Positions 41,980-50,524 of a stretch of 64,000 nucleotides of DNA are shown piece after piece. Location: NCBI GenBank assembly GCA_020636005.1, contig JACJYR010000001.1, forward strand, positions 62,001 through 126,000, written 5' to 3'. Position 1 is the stretch's first letter; each line of letters starts with the position of its first letter. The notes below the pieces were generated by a model. That model was not told where the DNA came from and did not search any database. It saw nothing but the letters and a program-made list of their open reading frames with translations. This stretch comes from Lewinellaceae bacterium (lineage in GTDB: Bacteria; Bacteroidota; Bacteroidia; Chitinophagales; Saprospiraceae). Both the position numbers and the translations under genes were made by a program.

Positions 41980-44900
41980 ATGAAGACTATCGCAAGCATC
42001 CTGCTTTATCTCTACTTTTCACTTTCCCCTTTTATTATTTTGTCCCAAAATCCCGACCACGACAGTGCCGAAAAAGAAGTGGGGTTGTTGATGGCCCGGG
42101 CGGATTCCCTGCTGGCAAAAAAAGACTACAAAGGGCTGCTGGAAGCCACTGCCCTGGCCCAAAAAACAGCGTCGGAAAAATTGGGGAAGGCCCATCCAAC
42201 CTACTTCAAATGCCTTTTGCGGGCGGGCCAGGCCTACCTTAATGTGGGCGATTTTCAGGAAGCAAAACCATTGTACGAGGAGGCAGCAGTTTTATTAAAA
42301 AACGCTGCTCCCCCAAAGGAACCAGGGGACATAGTACACGTCTGTTCCAGGCTGGGCAGGGTGTACGACATGATTGGGGATGGGGATCGGGCCGAACTGT
42401 ATCACCTGGCAGCCATGGACAGTTGTGTTTTTTACCTGGGAAAGGAAAACCATACCTATGTCGAATGCTTGATGTCCTTGGGTATTTTTTACAGCGGGCA
42501 GGGGAAAACAATGAAGTCAGTTGAATTTTACCGTGAAGCTATTGGCAAACAGGAAGCCATTGACCGACAGGACAATATCATTGGGAATTTATACACCAAC
42601 CTGGGAAACCTGCAAAAAAGGATAGGTAATTTCCCGGAAGCTGAACGCTGCTACGAAAAAGCCAAAGTGTTTTTTGAATCGAAGGGCCTGGACGAGCCCG
42701 CCTATTATGCCACCGTGCTCAACAACATGGGCGACCTCTACCGCCGAACAGGCAGGTACGAACAGGCCGAAACTACCTTGCTGGAATCCAAAACCCTGCG
42801 GCAAAACATTTTTGGGAAAAAAAGTTCGGCCTATGGCTTTTCTCTCGGCAACCTCGGCACGCTTTACCAGGATATGGGACAACTCGACCTGGCGGAAAAG
42901 TACTTGTTGGAGTGTAAGGACGTGAGGGAGGAAACCCTGGGCCGGGAAAATGCCGACTTTGCCTGGACGATCAACAATATCGCCATCCTGTACTACCAGA
43001 TTGGCGATCTTGAGCTAGCCGAAAAATACCACCTCGAAGCGAAAAATATCCGTGAGCAGATAGTTGGCAAAAACCATGAGGATTACTTGAACAGCCTCTA
43101 TAACCTGGCCGCAACGCTGGCAGAGGAAAACAAACTGGAAGAAGCACGGGGCCTTTTCTCTGAGGCCGAAACCCTGCTTGATGCTACCCTCGGCAAAGAC
43201 CACCCCGACTATGCCATCCATGTAGGTAACCTGGGCGATTTTTATGAACTGACCGGCCAAATGGACAAAGCAAGGCAGTGCCGCCTAAAATCGTTGGACA
43301 TTGCAGGCAAAAACCAAGGAACCCAAAGCATCAACTATATCCTGGGCTCATTGAAGCTGGCCCATCTTTACCAATTTAAAAAAGAATATAACTTAGCCGG
43401 GCCCTTATTGTACGAAGCCAGGCACAGCATGGAGAGAAATATCGGCAAGCTCAACAAATATTACATCTCCATCCTGAATCAAATGGCTGAATATTATGCC
43501 GCCACGGGCGATTCGCAAAAAATGATCGCCACCGCCTCAGAAGCAGCTATCATCAGCCATCAACTCTTCCTGAACAGTTCTGCACACATGACGGAAAACG
43601 AACTCCAGAAAATGGTGGAGACCAACAAAAACCTGCCCTTCATCGAAAGCTACTTGTCAGCAATTGGCAACATGGAAGACCCAGCCTTGGCTGAAATCCC
43701 ATTCAATGATGCCCTATTTTACAAAGGATTCTTACAACAAAGCACACGGCGTCTCGTCCAGTCAATGGCCAATGTGGATGACAGTACCCGGCAAATATTC
43801 TATGCATGGAAAGCCTGCAAGCGCCAATTAGCGGATCAATACGCCCGGCCCACACAAAACAGGGGCAACACCGATTCGCTGGAATTGCGGGCCAACCATC
43901 TCGAAAAGGAACTAGTGCTCAAAGTGGCCTCATTTGGGCAGGCCAGAAAACAGGTAGACTGGCAAGCAGTACAGGCTGCCCTCCAACCTGGCGAGGCAGC
44001 CATAGAGTTCGTCCGATTCCCGCTACCCAGCCAACCGGATAGCATTCGGTACGCCGCCATGTTAGTCCGCCCTGGCTATCTGGCCCCCTATTGGATCAAC
44101 CTGTTTGATGAAAAGCAACTGGAATCGTTATTTTCCCAATCATCCGCCGATAAAGCTACTTTTATTGAGAAAAGCTATTCAAACCCCAACTTGTATCCCC
44201 TTGTTTGGCAGCCCCTCGAACCATACCTGGAAGGAGTCACCAGGCTATTCTACGCCCCTTCCGGCCTGCTGCACCGCCTGGCGTTCGATGCCCTGCAAGG
44301 CCAGGATGGGGCCACCTTATCTGACCGGTTCACCCTTCGGCAACTTGGCAGTACCCGCCAGCTGGCCATCAGGAAAGACAGCCGCCCAACCCCTGATTTC
44401 AAAGCGGTTGTCTATGGCGGCATCCATTACGACATGGACTCGTCAGCCCTCTCAAAGGCCAATGAATTATGGGTTTTTGATGAAAATCAACCACAGGATA
44501 GATTTGACGGCGCCTTGCAAAAAAACCTGCGCGGCGGCAGTGGTGGTGAATGGAAGGATCTGAGATGGACTGCCCTGGAAGCAAAAAACGTAGCTGGAAT
44601 TTTGGAAAAAGCAGGGGCTCAGGTGCAGGTCGTTACAGGCTATCAGGCCACAGAGGAATCCTTTGTCAGCCTTTGCAACCAAGAGCGATCTCCCTGGGTG
44701 CTTCACCTTTCTACCCACGGGTTCTTTTTTCCGGATGTAAAGGAGGAGCGGCGGTTATCAGGAGAAACACTTGGCGAGCCGGCCTTCAAAATCAGCGAGC
44801 AGCCGATGATCCGCTCCGGCCTCATTTTCGCCGGGGCCAACCAGGTGTGGTCGGGCGGAAAGCCCCTCACCGGTATGGAAGATGGCATCCTCACCGCCTA

Positions 44901-45216
44901 TGAAATCAGCCAGATGAACTTGTCAAACACCGAACTGGTCGTGCTCTCCGCCTGCGAAACAGGACTGGGCGACATCCAGGGCAGCGAGGGTGTCTATGGC
45001 CTGCAGCGGGCTTTCAAAATCGCCGGCGCAAAGTACCTCCTGATGAGCCTTTGGCAGGTGCCCGACTTGCAGACCAAGGAACTGATGACCGCTTTTTATG
45101 TAAACTGGCTGGAAAAAAAGATGGAAATCCCCGATGCCTTTCACGCTGCTCAAAGTGAAATGAAAGGCCGCTATACTTCTCCGTTTTATTGGGCAGGGTT
45201 CCTTTTGGTAGAATGA
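41980..45216 (+). CDS. Exported TPR-CHAT protease
   Basis: 1078 residues with a signal peptide (MKTIASILLYLYFSLSPFII). Around ten tetratricopeptide repeats follow (~40-560), with the ~42-residue spacing of TPR_12 pairs (e.g. YTNLGNLQKRIGNFPEAERC, LNNMGDLYRRTGRYEQAETT, INNIAILYYQIGDLELAEKY). After a helical linker comes the CHAT domain (~780-1078), a caspase-fold peptidase: catalytic His913 in LHLSTHGFFFP and Cys992 in VVLSACETGLG, plus the closing motif YLLMSLWQVPD and SPFYWAGF. Both catalytic residues are intact. The location after an ECF/anti-sigma pair suggests signal-dependent proteolysis. It has its own consensus promoter and ends in an octamer repeat. Confidence 0.95.
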   Translation: MKTIASILLYLYFSLSPFIILSQNPDHDSAEKEVGLLMARADSLLAKKDYKGLLEATALAQKTASEKLGKAHPTYFKCLLRAGQAYLNVGDFQEAKPLYEEAAVLLKNAAPPKEPGDIVHVCSRLGRVYDMIGDGDRAELYHLAAMDSCVFYLGKENHTYVECLMSLGIFYSGQGKTMKSVEFYREAIGKQEAIDRQDNIIGNLYTNLGNLQKRIGNFPEAERCYEKAKVFFESKGLDEPAYYATVLNNMGDLYRRTGRYEQAETTLLESKTLRQNIFGKKSSAYGFSLGNLGTLYQDMGQLDLAEKYLLECKDVREETLGRENADFAWTINNIAILYYQIGDLELAEKYHLEAKNIREQIVGKNHEDYLNSLYNLAATLAEENKLEEARGLFSEAETLLDATLGKDHPDYAIHVGNLGDFYELTGQMDKARQCRLKSLDIAGKNQGTQSINYILGSLKLAHLYQFKKEYNLAGPLLYEARHSMERNIGKLNKYYISILNQMAEYYAATGDSQKMIATASEAAIISHQLFLNSSAHMTENELQKMVETNKNLPFIESYLSAIGNMEDPALAEIPFNDALFYKGFLQQSTRRLVQSMANVDDSTRQIFYAWKACKRQLADQYARPTQNRGNTDSLELRANHLEKELVLKVASFGQARKQVDWQAVQAALQPGEAAIEFVRFPLPSQPDSIRYAAMLVRPGYLAPYWINLFDEKQLESLFSQSSADKATFIEKSYSNPNLYPLVWQPLEPYLEGVTRLFYAPSGLLHRLAFDALQGQDGATLSDRFTLRQLGSTRQLAIRKDSRPTPDFKAVVYGGIHYDMDSSALSKANELWVFDENQPQDRFDGALQKNLRGGSGGEWKDLRWTALEAKNVAGILEKAGAQVQVVTGYQATEESFVSLCNQERSPWVLHLSTHGFFFPDVKEERRLSGETLGEPAFKISEQPMIRSGLIFAGANQVWSGGKPLTGMEDGILTAYEISQMNLSNTELVVLSACETGLGDIQGSEGVYGLQRAFKIAGAKYLLMSLWQVPDLQTKELMTAFYVNWLEKKMEIPDAFHAAQSEMKGRYTSPFYWAGFLLVE

Positions 45217-45260
45217 GAGGATGAGAGGATGAGAGGATGAGAGGATGAGAGGATGAGAGG
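45213..45260 (+). repeat. Perfect 6-copy octamer array at a stop codon
   Basis: Six exact ATGAGAGG units begin inside the last codons. The TGA stop (45214-45216) is the first unit's TGA. Unit length is not a multiple of three, so changes in copy number do not alter the protein unless the first unit is affected. Confidence 0.9.
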
Positions 45261-45453
45261 GCAGTGCTGGGGCAAATAAAAAATTGAAAACGTGACAGTT
45301 GAAAAGGAGGCCGCTGATGACTGCCTTCTTTTTTTTTGTCTTTTTTTTAAATAAATCAAAACCTACGGTTACATCCATTTCACGGCCAACATAAACCAGG
45401 CATAGAAGAAAAGACAGTGACTGGGTTTTCTTCCAACATTAAAAAAGAAAAAG

Positions 45454-45957
45454 ATGAAACCTACCATTTTACTCAACATCCTGGCACTCTGCACCCTTAT
45501 CGCCACTGCCGGGACAAGCGCCCGGGCACAGGCCATTTTCGATTTGGAAGTGGTGGCCACCGCCGGCGGCTGCGACAACAGCGGCAACTTCCTCCTTGAC
45601 TGGACGCTCGGCGAACTGGCCGTGGAATCCCTCGATGGAAATGCCCTGCTGACGCAAGGATTCCACCAGGGCGGAAGTGGTGTAAACCCAACAGTAGAAA
45701 TCGCAGGGAAAAGCTTTGAGGTAGCACTGTTCCCCAACCCCGCCAATGAATACTTTTTCGTGGAGCACGGCTACCCCGGCACATTGATGTTGCAACTCTA
45801 TAACGCCTTCGGCCAACTGGTACTTACGCAAACCCTGGATAGCCCTGTGACCCAAGTGAAAACAGCCCACCTGCCCCCGGCCACCTATTACGGAAACCTG
45901 CGCAGCACTGCCGGGCAGCACCTTTATGCTTTTAAAATCCTGAAAACTGCTTTCTAA
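45454..45957 (+). CDS. Small T9SS-sorted protein
   Basis: 167 residues with signal peptide MKPTILLNILALCTLIATAG. A short N-terminal domain (~30-80: ATAGGCDNSGNFLLDWTLGE, ALLTQGFHQGG) is a motif seen repeatedly before tail-fibre-type genes in Bacteroidota. A type A sorting domain follows (~90-167: FEVALFPNPANEYFFV, LMLQLYNAFGQLVLTQTL, YAFKILKTAF). The protein should cross the outer membrane by T9SS and be anchored or released. It precedes the S74 protein by 170 bp; the pair is probably co-expressed and surface-located. Its own function is unknown. Confidence 0.85.
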   Translation: MKPTILLNILALCTLIATAGTSARAQAIFDLEVVATAGGCDNSGNFLLDWTLGELAVESLDGNALLTQGFHQGGSGVNPTVEIAGKSFEVALFPNPANEYFFVEHGYPGTLMLQLYNAFGQLVLTQTLDSPVTQVKTAHLPPATYYGNLRSTAGQHLYAFKILKTAF

Positions 45958-46127
45958 ACAAACTTTCCACTTAAAAAACTTACCGGCGCAAGCCCGTACC
46001 GGTAACCTTCACCACAATTGATTGGCAAGTCTTGACTCGTTTTGACACCCTCAAAACAGGGCAACCTTTGCCAAAAATTCAGGGGAACACCGCCGGGCAG
46101 CCTTATTTTCTAAAACTAATTTCCATC

Positions 46128-47621
46128 ATGAAAAATCTGCTTCAAACCATCGTCTTTCTGCTTATCGCAGCCGCTTCTTTCGCCCAGGCACCCCAGGGCT
46201 TCAAATACCAGGCAGTGGCCCGCAACTCCGATACCTCGCCCATGCCCAACCAGGATCTGGGCATCCGTGCCACCATCCTGATGGGCGACCAGGCGGGTAT
46301 TCCGGTTTACTCGGAGCGCCACACATCGACTACCAACAGCCTCGGTGTTTTCCACCTCAACATCGGCGAAGGCAATACCATTAACGGCAACTTTTCCGCC
46401 ATCGAATGGGGCGCCAACGACTACTTCCTCAAAATAGACATGGACGCCGCCGGTGGCACCCAATACCAGAACATCGGCGTGACGCAACTGCTCTCCGTGC
46501 CTTACGCCATGTATGCCACCAAGGCGGGCAGCGTGGAAGGCGACAACGACACAGATAGCCAAAACGAAATCCAGACCCTGAGCTACGACCCCGCCACGCA
46601 ACAACTAAGCCTTTCCAATGGGGGCAGTGTAACCTTGCCCACCAGTACCACCTACGCCCCCGGCAGCGGCATCACCCTCAATGGAAACACCATCAGCGCA
46701 GATGATGTCAGCGCTACCAATGAATTGCAGCAGCTTTCATTGTCGGGGAATAGCCTGAGCCTTTCCAATGGCGGCGGCTCAGTTTCCCTTTCTGGCTTTA
46801 CCCCTGTATGGAACAAGAGTGGCAGCAATGCCTATTTTAATTCGGGAAACATCGGGATCAAAACCTCCAGCCCCAATACCATCCTGCACGTAAATGGAAC
46901 AGGGGTAGACAACAATGGTGTCACAGCAGTCGTGCGTATTGTTTCCGGGAACGGTGCCCAAAACCTGTTGATGGATGGGAATGAAATAGATGCAACAGCA
47001 GACGACCTCTACCTCAACAACAACACGGCTGAAAACGTCATACTGGCAAATGGGGGCGGCAAGGTCGGTATTGGGACTTCCAACCCGGGCGTTTATGCCC
47101 TTCGGATCAACCACCCCACGGAAGGATTGGGCCTGACCAGGACTTCGACCAATAATACTTGGGAACTCCGGACTGCCCTGGACAATGACTTGGATTTGTA
47201 TTACAACGGTAGCTATCAAGGCAATTTTGTGGACGGCAGCGGGCAGTATGTGGCCAACTCCGACCGCAGACTGAAAAAGGACTTTGAACCAATGACTGAT
47301 GTTCTTTCCAAAGTGATGAAACTTGAAGCCATGAAGTACCATTTCCTGAAGGAAAGTGATGAAGATTTAAAAAGCCTTGGTTTCATGGCTCAAGACGTAG
47401 CCCCCTATTTCCCGGAACTGGCTTATCTCAACAAACGGGATGATGGCAGCGAATACTATGTCATGAATTACGCAGCGCTTAGTGTGGTTGCCGTCGCCGC
47501 CGTGCAGGAGCAACAACAAATCATCGAGGGCCAACAAAAAGGAATAGCCGACATGCGGCAGGAACTGGCCGACCTGAAAGCCATCATAGAAAAACTGGTG
47601 AGCGCCACGGCCTCAAAGTAA
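46128..47621 (+). CDS. Tail-fibre-domain protein with S74 chaperone C-terminus
   Basis: 497 residues starting at ATG 46128, just before a signal peptide (MKNLLQTIVFLLIAAASFAQ). The N-terminal ~130 residues (APQGFKYQAVARN, LGIRATILMGDQAG) are a conserved beta-sandwich found on exported Bacteroidota fibres. A repeat-rich shaft follows (QQLSLSGNSLSLSNGGGSVS, IGIKTSSPNTILHVNGTG). The C-terminal segment is a peptidase S74 intramolecular chaperone (YVANSDRRLKKDFEPM, LGFMAQDVAPYFPEL, YVMNYAALSVVAVAAVQEQQ) ending in a coiled coil. S74 domains trimerise phage and bacterial fibres and self-cleave. It is probably a surface fibre; no phage genes are nearby. Confidence 0.9.
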   Translation: MKNLLQTIVFLLIAAASFAQAPQGFKYQAVARNSDTSPMPNQDLGIRATILMGDQAGIPVYSERHTSTTNSLGVFHLNIGEGNTINGNFSAIEWGANDYFLKIDMDAAGGTQYQNIGVTQLLSVPYAMYATKAGSVEGDNDTDSQNEIQTLSYDPATQQLSLSNGGSVTLPTSTTYAPGSGITLNGNTISADDVSATNELQQLSLSGNSLSLSNGGGSVSLSGFTPVWNKSGSNAYFNSGNIGIKTSSPNTILHVNGTGVDNNGVTAVVRIVSGNGAQNLLMDGNEIDATADDLYLNNNTAENVILANGGGKVGIGTSNPGVYALRINHPTEGLGLTRTSTNNTWELRTALDNDLDLYYNGSYQGNFVDGSGQYVANSDRRLKKDFEPMTDVLSKVMKLEAMKYHFLKESDEDLKSLGFMAQDVAPYFPELAYLNKRDDGSEYYVMNYAALSVVAVAAVQEQQQIIEGQQKGIADMRQELADLKAIIEKLVSATASK

Positions 47622-47763
47622 TGCCTGGCCCAGCATAAGTAGTCGTTTGAATTTGTTTGAGGTCGTTTGAATAGGTTTGAAATTGTTTTAGCCCGTTGAT
47701 TACCAATTCTTTACGGCTGAATTTCAACTATTGAATAATCTAAACCGATTCAAATAAGGTACT
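47622..47763. repeat. GTTTGAA-rich intergenic repeat
   Basis: AGTCGTTTGAATTTGTTTGA and following sequence (47641-47690) repeats GTTTGAA in the manner of the array left of the dead four-helix-bundle gene (27881-27925). The CTCAAACGAT arrays are the reverse complement. No gene is seen. Confidence 0.5.
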
Positions 47764-47799
47764 TAGGATCGAAGGAAAAATCATCCCGATATGAAATCG

Positions 47800-49235
47800 C
47801 ATAGGCGTCAACTTAAATTTATTTCATACAAAAATTCGAGATAGCATTTTCGGGATTTTCGTTTGTCATGGGAATAATATCTGGCAAGCTCACCGATGAA
47901 AACATCGAGGTCGCTTGTCAAAAGTATTTCCCAAAACCGTTCTTTGACAAAATCGGCGAACAGCAGCATGCTGATGAATTTCTTCTTTTCTTCGTAAACC
48001 CGGTGCACAAAATACCCATACCAAGCCCCCATTGTCAAGGTCAACCAAGCAAGCATCAGGTAGATGGTCATGGCTGCCCTCGGTGGCGATATTGTTTCCC
48101 TGCCTTCGAAGAACTTGTCCAGGTTGAACTTGCTTTTCCAACACTTGAACACTATTTCAATGCGCCAACGGTACCGGTAGGCCCTGATGATGTCCCGGCC
48201 CCCCCAGGTTTCCTTGTTGACATTTGTTATGAAAATGGTCCAGCCCAGCAGTTGGATGTACTCTCTGGAATGGGCGGCCTTTGCACTGCGGTCAGTACGG
48301 GCCTTGTGCTGCCTCATCCGTTTGGCCTCTTCAGGGGCTTCGATGGCCACCAGGCGGACTGGCAGTTTCTCCTTGCCCCCCAGCAATATTTCCTTGTCAA
48401 GGACTTGGCGGCCTGCTTTTTTCAAAGCCTTGAGCTCTTTCAGCAAATCCATTTTTTCCCCGGTCTGCGCATCAAAAACGGTTGTCCCAAAGCGGAGGCG
48501 GGACAGGAAAAACGCCTTTTTCTCCATGATCGCCCGGAAGGCGGCCAGCACAAAATACCCTTTGTCCCGGATCACAAGGCAGCCTGCCGTGAGTATTTCA
48601 ACGATACGGTGCGCAAAACCCTGGTCATTTTCACGGTAACTCCCCACAAAAACCCCTTCGTAGGATTCACTCACCAATTCCATGCGCAACTGTATGCGGG
48701 CAGTGGCACATTCCCCGTGGGTTTTGCTGTGGGGGCCGGGGTAGAAAGATGACAGGTTGCGGGGCAGCCCCACACAGGTGCTGTCCTCAACATAGACCTC
48801 CTTGAACGGTGCGAAGAGGGCAACCCCCTGGTGGCCGTTTGAGGCCGTGCACTGTTTGAGTACAAACCCCAAAAGTTGGCGGGCAAAAGCTTCGTGCCTG
48901 AACTGGAGTTTTTTTTGGAGGCCTTGTTTGGAGACCAGCTTTTGGGTCAGCCGCCCTATGCTTTTTGCCCAGTCCCTCAGCCCCGTCTGCCCAAGCTGTA
49001 CCATCATGCAAAAACCAAGAAAAAAACTATATCCGGTGACTTTCCTCGGCTCCCGCTTTTGGAAACCGCTACTTTTTGCGATGGCGTTTATTTGTTGTTC
49101 GCCAATTTTTCGCTTAATTTGTTCCAACTTAATTTTCATATGCTGTTTAGGTGTTCTGAATGTTGATTTGAACAAACCTAAGCAGCATTTTTATTTTATC
49201 TAATCATATTCGGTTTTTTTAAGTTGACGCCTATG
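47800..49235. mobile_element. IS4-family insertion sequence, complete
   Basis: The 1436-bp element has inverted ends CATAGGCGTCAACTTAAA (left) and TTTAAGTTGACGCCTATG (right, 49218-49235; one base of the arm near 49218 lies in a T-run). It is flanked by a 13-bp direct repeat CGATATGAAATCG (47787-47799 and 49236-49248). The uninterrupted copy at 51.4 kb contains this target once, confirming the duplication. One transposase gene fills it on the minus strand. Confidence 0.92.
47808..49139 (-). CDS. IS4-family transposase
   Basis: 443 residues from ATG 49139; the frame is open to a TTG at 49175, but MKIKLEQIKRKIGEQQ is the natural N-terminus. DDE residues fit the IS4 family: an Asp in EVYVEDSTCVGLP, an Asp in LVIRDKGYFVLAAFR, and the Glu within the Y-R-E-K signature YRYRWRIEIVFKCWKSKFNL. 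The insertion domain between the second Asp and the Glu is beta-strand rich (KAFFLSRLRFGTTVFDAQTG, PVRLVAIE). No frameshift or stop interrupts it, the ends are intact and a target duplication is present, so the element may be active and recently arrived. Promoter presumably in the right end. Confidence 0.95.
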   Translation of the reverse strand: MKIKLEQIKRKIGEQQINAIAKSSGFQKREPRKVTGYSFFLGFCMMVQLGQTGLRDWAKSIGRLTQKLVSKQGLQKKLQFRHEAFARQLLGFVLKQCTASNGHQGVALFAPFKEVYVEDSTCVGLPRNLSSFYPGPHSKTHGECATARIQLRMELVSESYEGVFVGSYRENDQGFAHRIVEILTAGCLVIRDKGYFVLAAFRAIMEKKAFFLSRLRFGTTVFDAQTGEKMDLLKELKALKKAGRQVLDKEILLGGKEKLPVRLVAIEAPEEAKRMRQHKARTDRSAKAAHSREYIQLLGWTIFITNVNKETWGGRDIIRAYRYRWRIEIVFKCWKSKFNLDKFFEGRETISPPRAAMTIYLMLAWLTLTMGAWYGYFVHRVYEEKKKFISMLLFADFVKERFWEILLTSDLDVFIGELARYYSHDKRKSRKCYLEFLYEINLS

Positions 49236-49350
49236 CGATATGAAATCGGGATTATTATTAAAAAACCCTTCCATTGCTGGGGTTTTCAAAATCAAAATGG
49301 TGAAGTTATTTTTTCATCGTTACTTAAAAGCCTTTAAGGAAACCAAATGG

Positions 49351-49378
49351 CAGCCCCCGCAGATTTACTGTGGGGGCT
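49351..49378. terminator. GC-rich hairpin near the IS right flank
   Basis: CAGCCCCCGCAG and CTGTGGGGGCTT pair around a short loop, followed by GGCTTTT. It is terminator-like in either direction, with no gene close enough to assign. Confidence 0.5.
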
Positions 49379-49841
49379 TGGCTTTTGGTCAAATGGCTAT
49401 GGTGAAGAACAGGCCCCCTACCGATTGCATCATCGTTTCCCCTTCCCGGTCTCTTTCCAGTGTCGGCTTTACGGATAGGGCTCATTTTTTCAATCCCCTG
49501 AAACCAGCCACCAAAAACACACCCGCATAAAAACACAGGACCACCTGCCTTATATTTCTTCACCGCCCCAAAAATCACCTCATATCTTCCTATCTTTGCC
49601 GACTTATTCCAAAACAGGACACTTCCCGCCGGTAAAAGAGAGGAAGTGCTGTGTTTCGGAAGAATTACCAAAGGCTCACCGCCAGGCCGATTTTTTTTCA
49701 CTGGCTTCAAGGCTGAAACCATTTCATCCTGCCCGCCTTTGGTACCTGGGTACGACCACCCTATCAGCGGACTGAACAAACACTGGCCAATGGTAGTCAA
49801 CCGACCCAACCTTTATTTTTTAACGAAAAGAGAAATTGTTA
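49379..49841. other. Intergenic region upstream of the cold-shock gene
   Basis: About 460 bases without a recognisable gene. TATCTTTG (49591-49598) matches the -7 promoter element, but no good -33 element precedes it. Confidence 0.4.
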
Positions 49842-50294
49842 ATGGCCAAATCCAAAGAGACGTACAACAAAAAAGAAAAAGAGAAAAAACGCCTCAAGAA
49901 AAAACGCGACAAGGAAGTAAAAAAAGAACAGCGGAAAGCAGACAAGGAGGAAGGGAAATCCTTCGAGGACATGATCATGTACGTTGACGAAAACGGCAAC
50001 CTGACCCCCGATCCGCCCGACCCCTCCAAGCGGCGGAAAGTCAGGGCCGAAGACATCGTCATCGGCGTACCCAAACAGGAAGATTTCGTGGAAACGGTTA
50101 AAAAAGGAACCATTACCTACTTCAATGAAGAAAAAGGCTATGGCTTCATCCGGGAAAAAGGTACCCAGGACAGCATCTTTGTCCATGTGAACAACCTCGT
50201 GGACCAGGTGAATGTGAACGACCGGGTCACCTACGAAGTGGAAAATGGCCCCAAAGGCCCTGTGGCCGTGGATGTACGCCTGTTCAAAATGTAG
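49842..50294 (+). CDS. Cold-shock domain protein with basic N-terminal extension
   Basis: 150 residues from ATG 49842. Residues ~1-40 are a lysine/glutamate-rich helix (KKEKEKKRLKKKRDKEVKKE) likely to bind RNA or ribosomes. A short linker (~40-85) follows. The C-terminal cold-shock domain (~87-150) carries GTITYFNEEKGYGFIREKG with RNP1 (KGYGFI) and RNP2-like DSIFVHVNNL, then VTYEVENGPKGPVAVDVRL. This form is a standard Bacteroidota Csp with an N-terminal arm and probably acts as an RNA chaperone. A hairpin repeat lies 40 nt downstream. Confidence 0.93.
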   Translation: MAKSKETYNKKEKEKKRLKKKRDKEVKKEQRKADKEEGKSFEDMIMYVDENGNLTPDPPDPSKRRKVRAEDIVIGVPKQEDFVETVKKGTITYFNEEKGYGFIREKGTQDSIFVHVNNLVDQVNVNDRVTYEVENGPKGPVAVDVRLFKM

Positions 50295-50335
50295 TGCTTA
50301 CCAGAATATACGACACAGCGTAAAAAGATGTATCT

Positions 50336-50384
50336 CACACAAAGCCACAAAGCGCTCAAAATCAAATCTTTGTGCCTTTGTGTG
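50336..50384. repeat. Hairpin downstream of the cold-shock gene
   Basis: CACACAAAGCCACAAAG (50336-50352) and CTTTGTGCCTTTGTGTG (50368-50384) form a 17-bp stem with one mismatch. There is no T-tract after it, so it is a repeat or weak terminator between converging genes. Confidence 0.65.
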
Positions 50385-50524
50385 GGACACTGAAATATGA
50401 CCATTCCCGGATATACCAGCAGTTAATCCCACCGGCCAAAAGGCCAGGTGGTGATTGTACCGGGTTAATTCATTTCCCCTTCCCAACTGTCGGTTTTGTC
50501 CGGCAAAAAATGGCCCTTTCAACC

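Larger units (their letters stand above)
47764..49325 (+). repeat. Dispersed element copy A, split by an IS
   Basis: 47764-47799 and 49236-49325 together make one copy of the ~114-bp element present intact at 51363-51476 and 54010-54124 (TAGGATCGAAGGAAAAAT… to …TTTTTTCATCGTTACT). The IS4-family element has inserted in its central hairpin. Confidence 0.9.

Noticed and set aside
46128..47621. Prophage signature, because of the tail-fibre/S74 domain
   Set aside because: No other phage genes nearby. The signal peptide and preceding T9SS protein indicate a host surface fibre.
47868..48752. 294-codon frame opposite the transposase
   Set aside because: Shadow frame. The minus strand carries the complete IS4 transposase.
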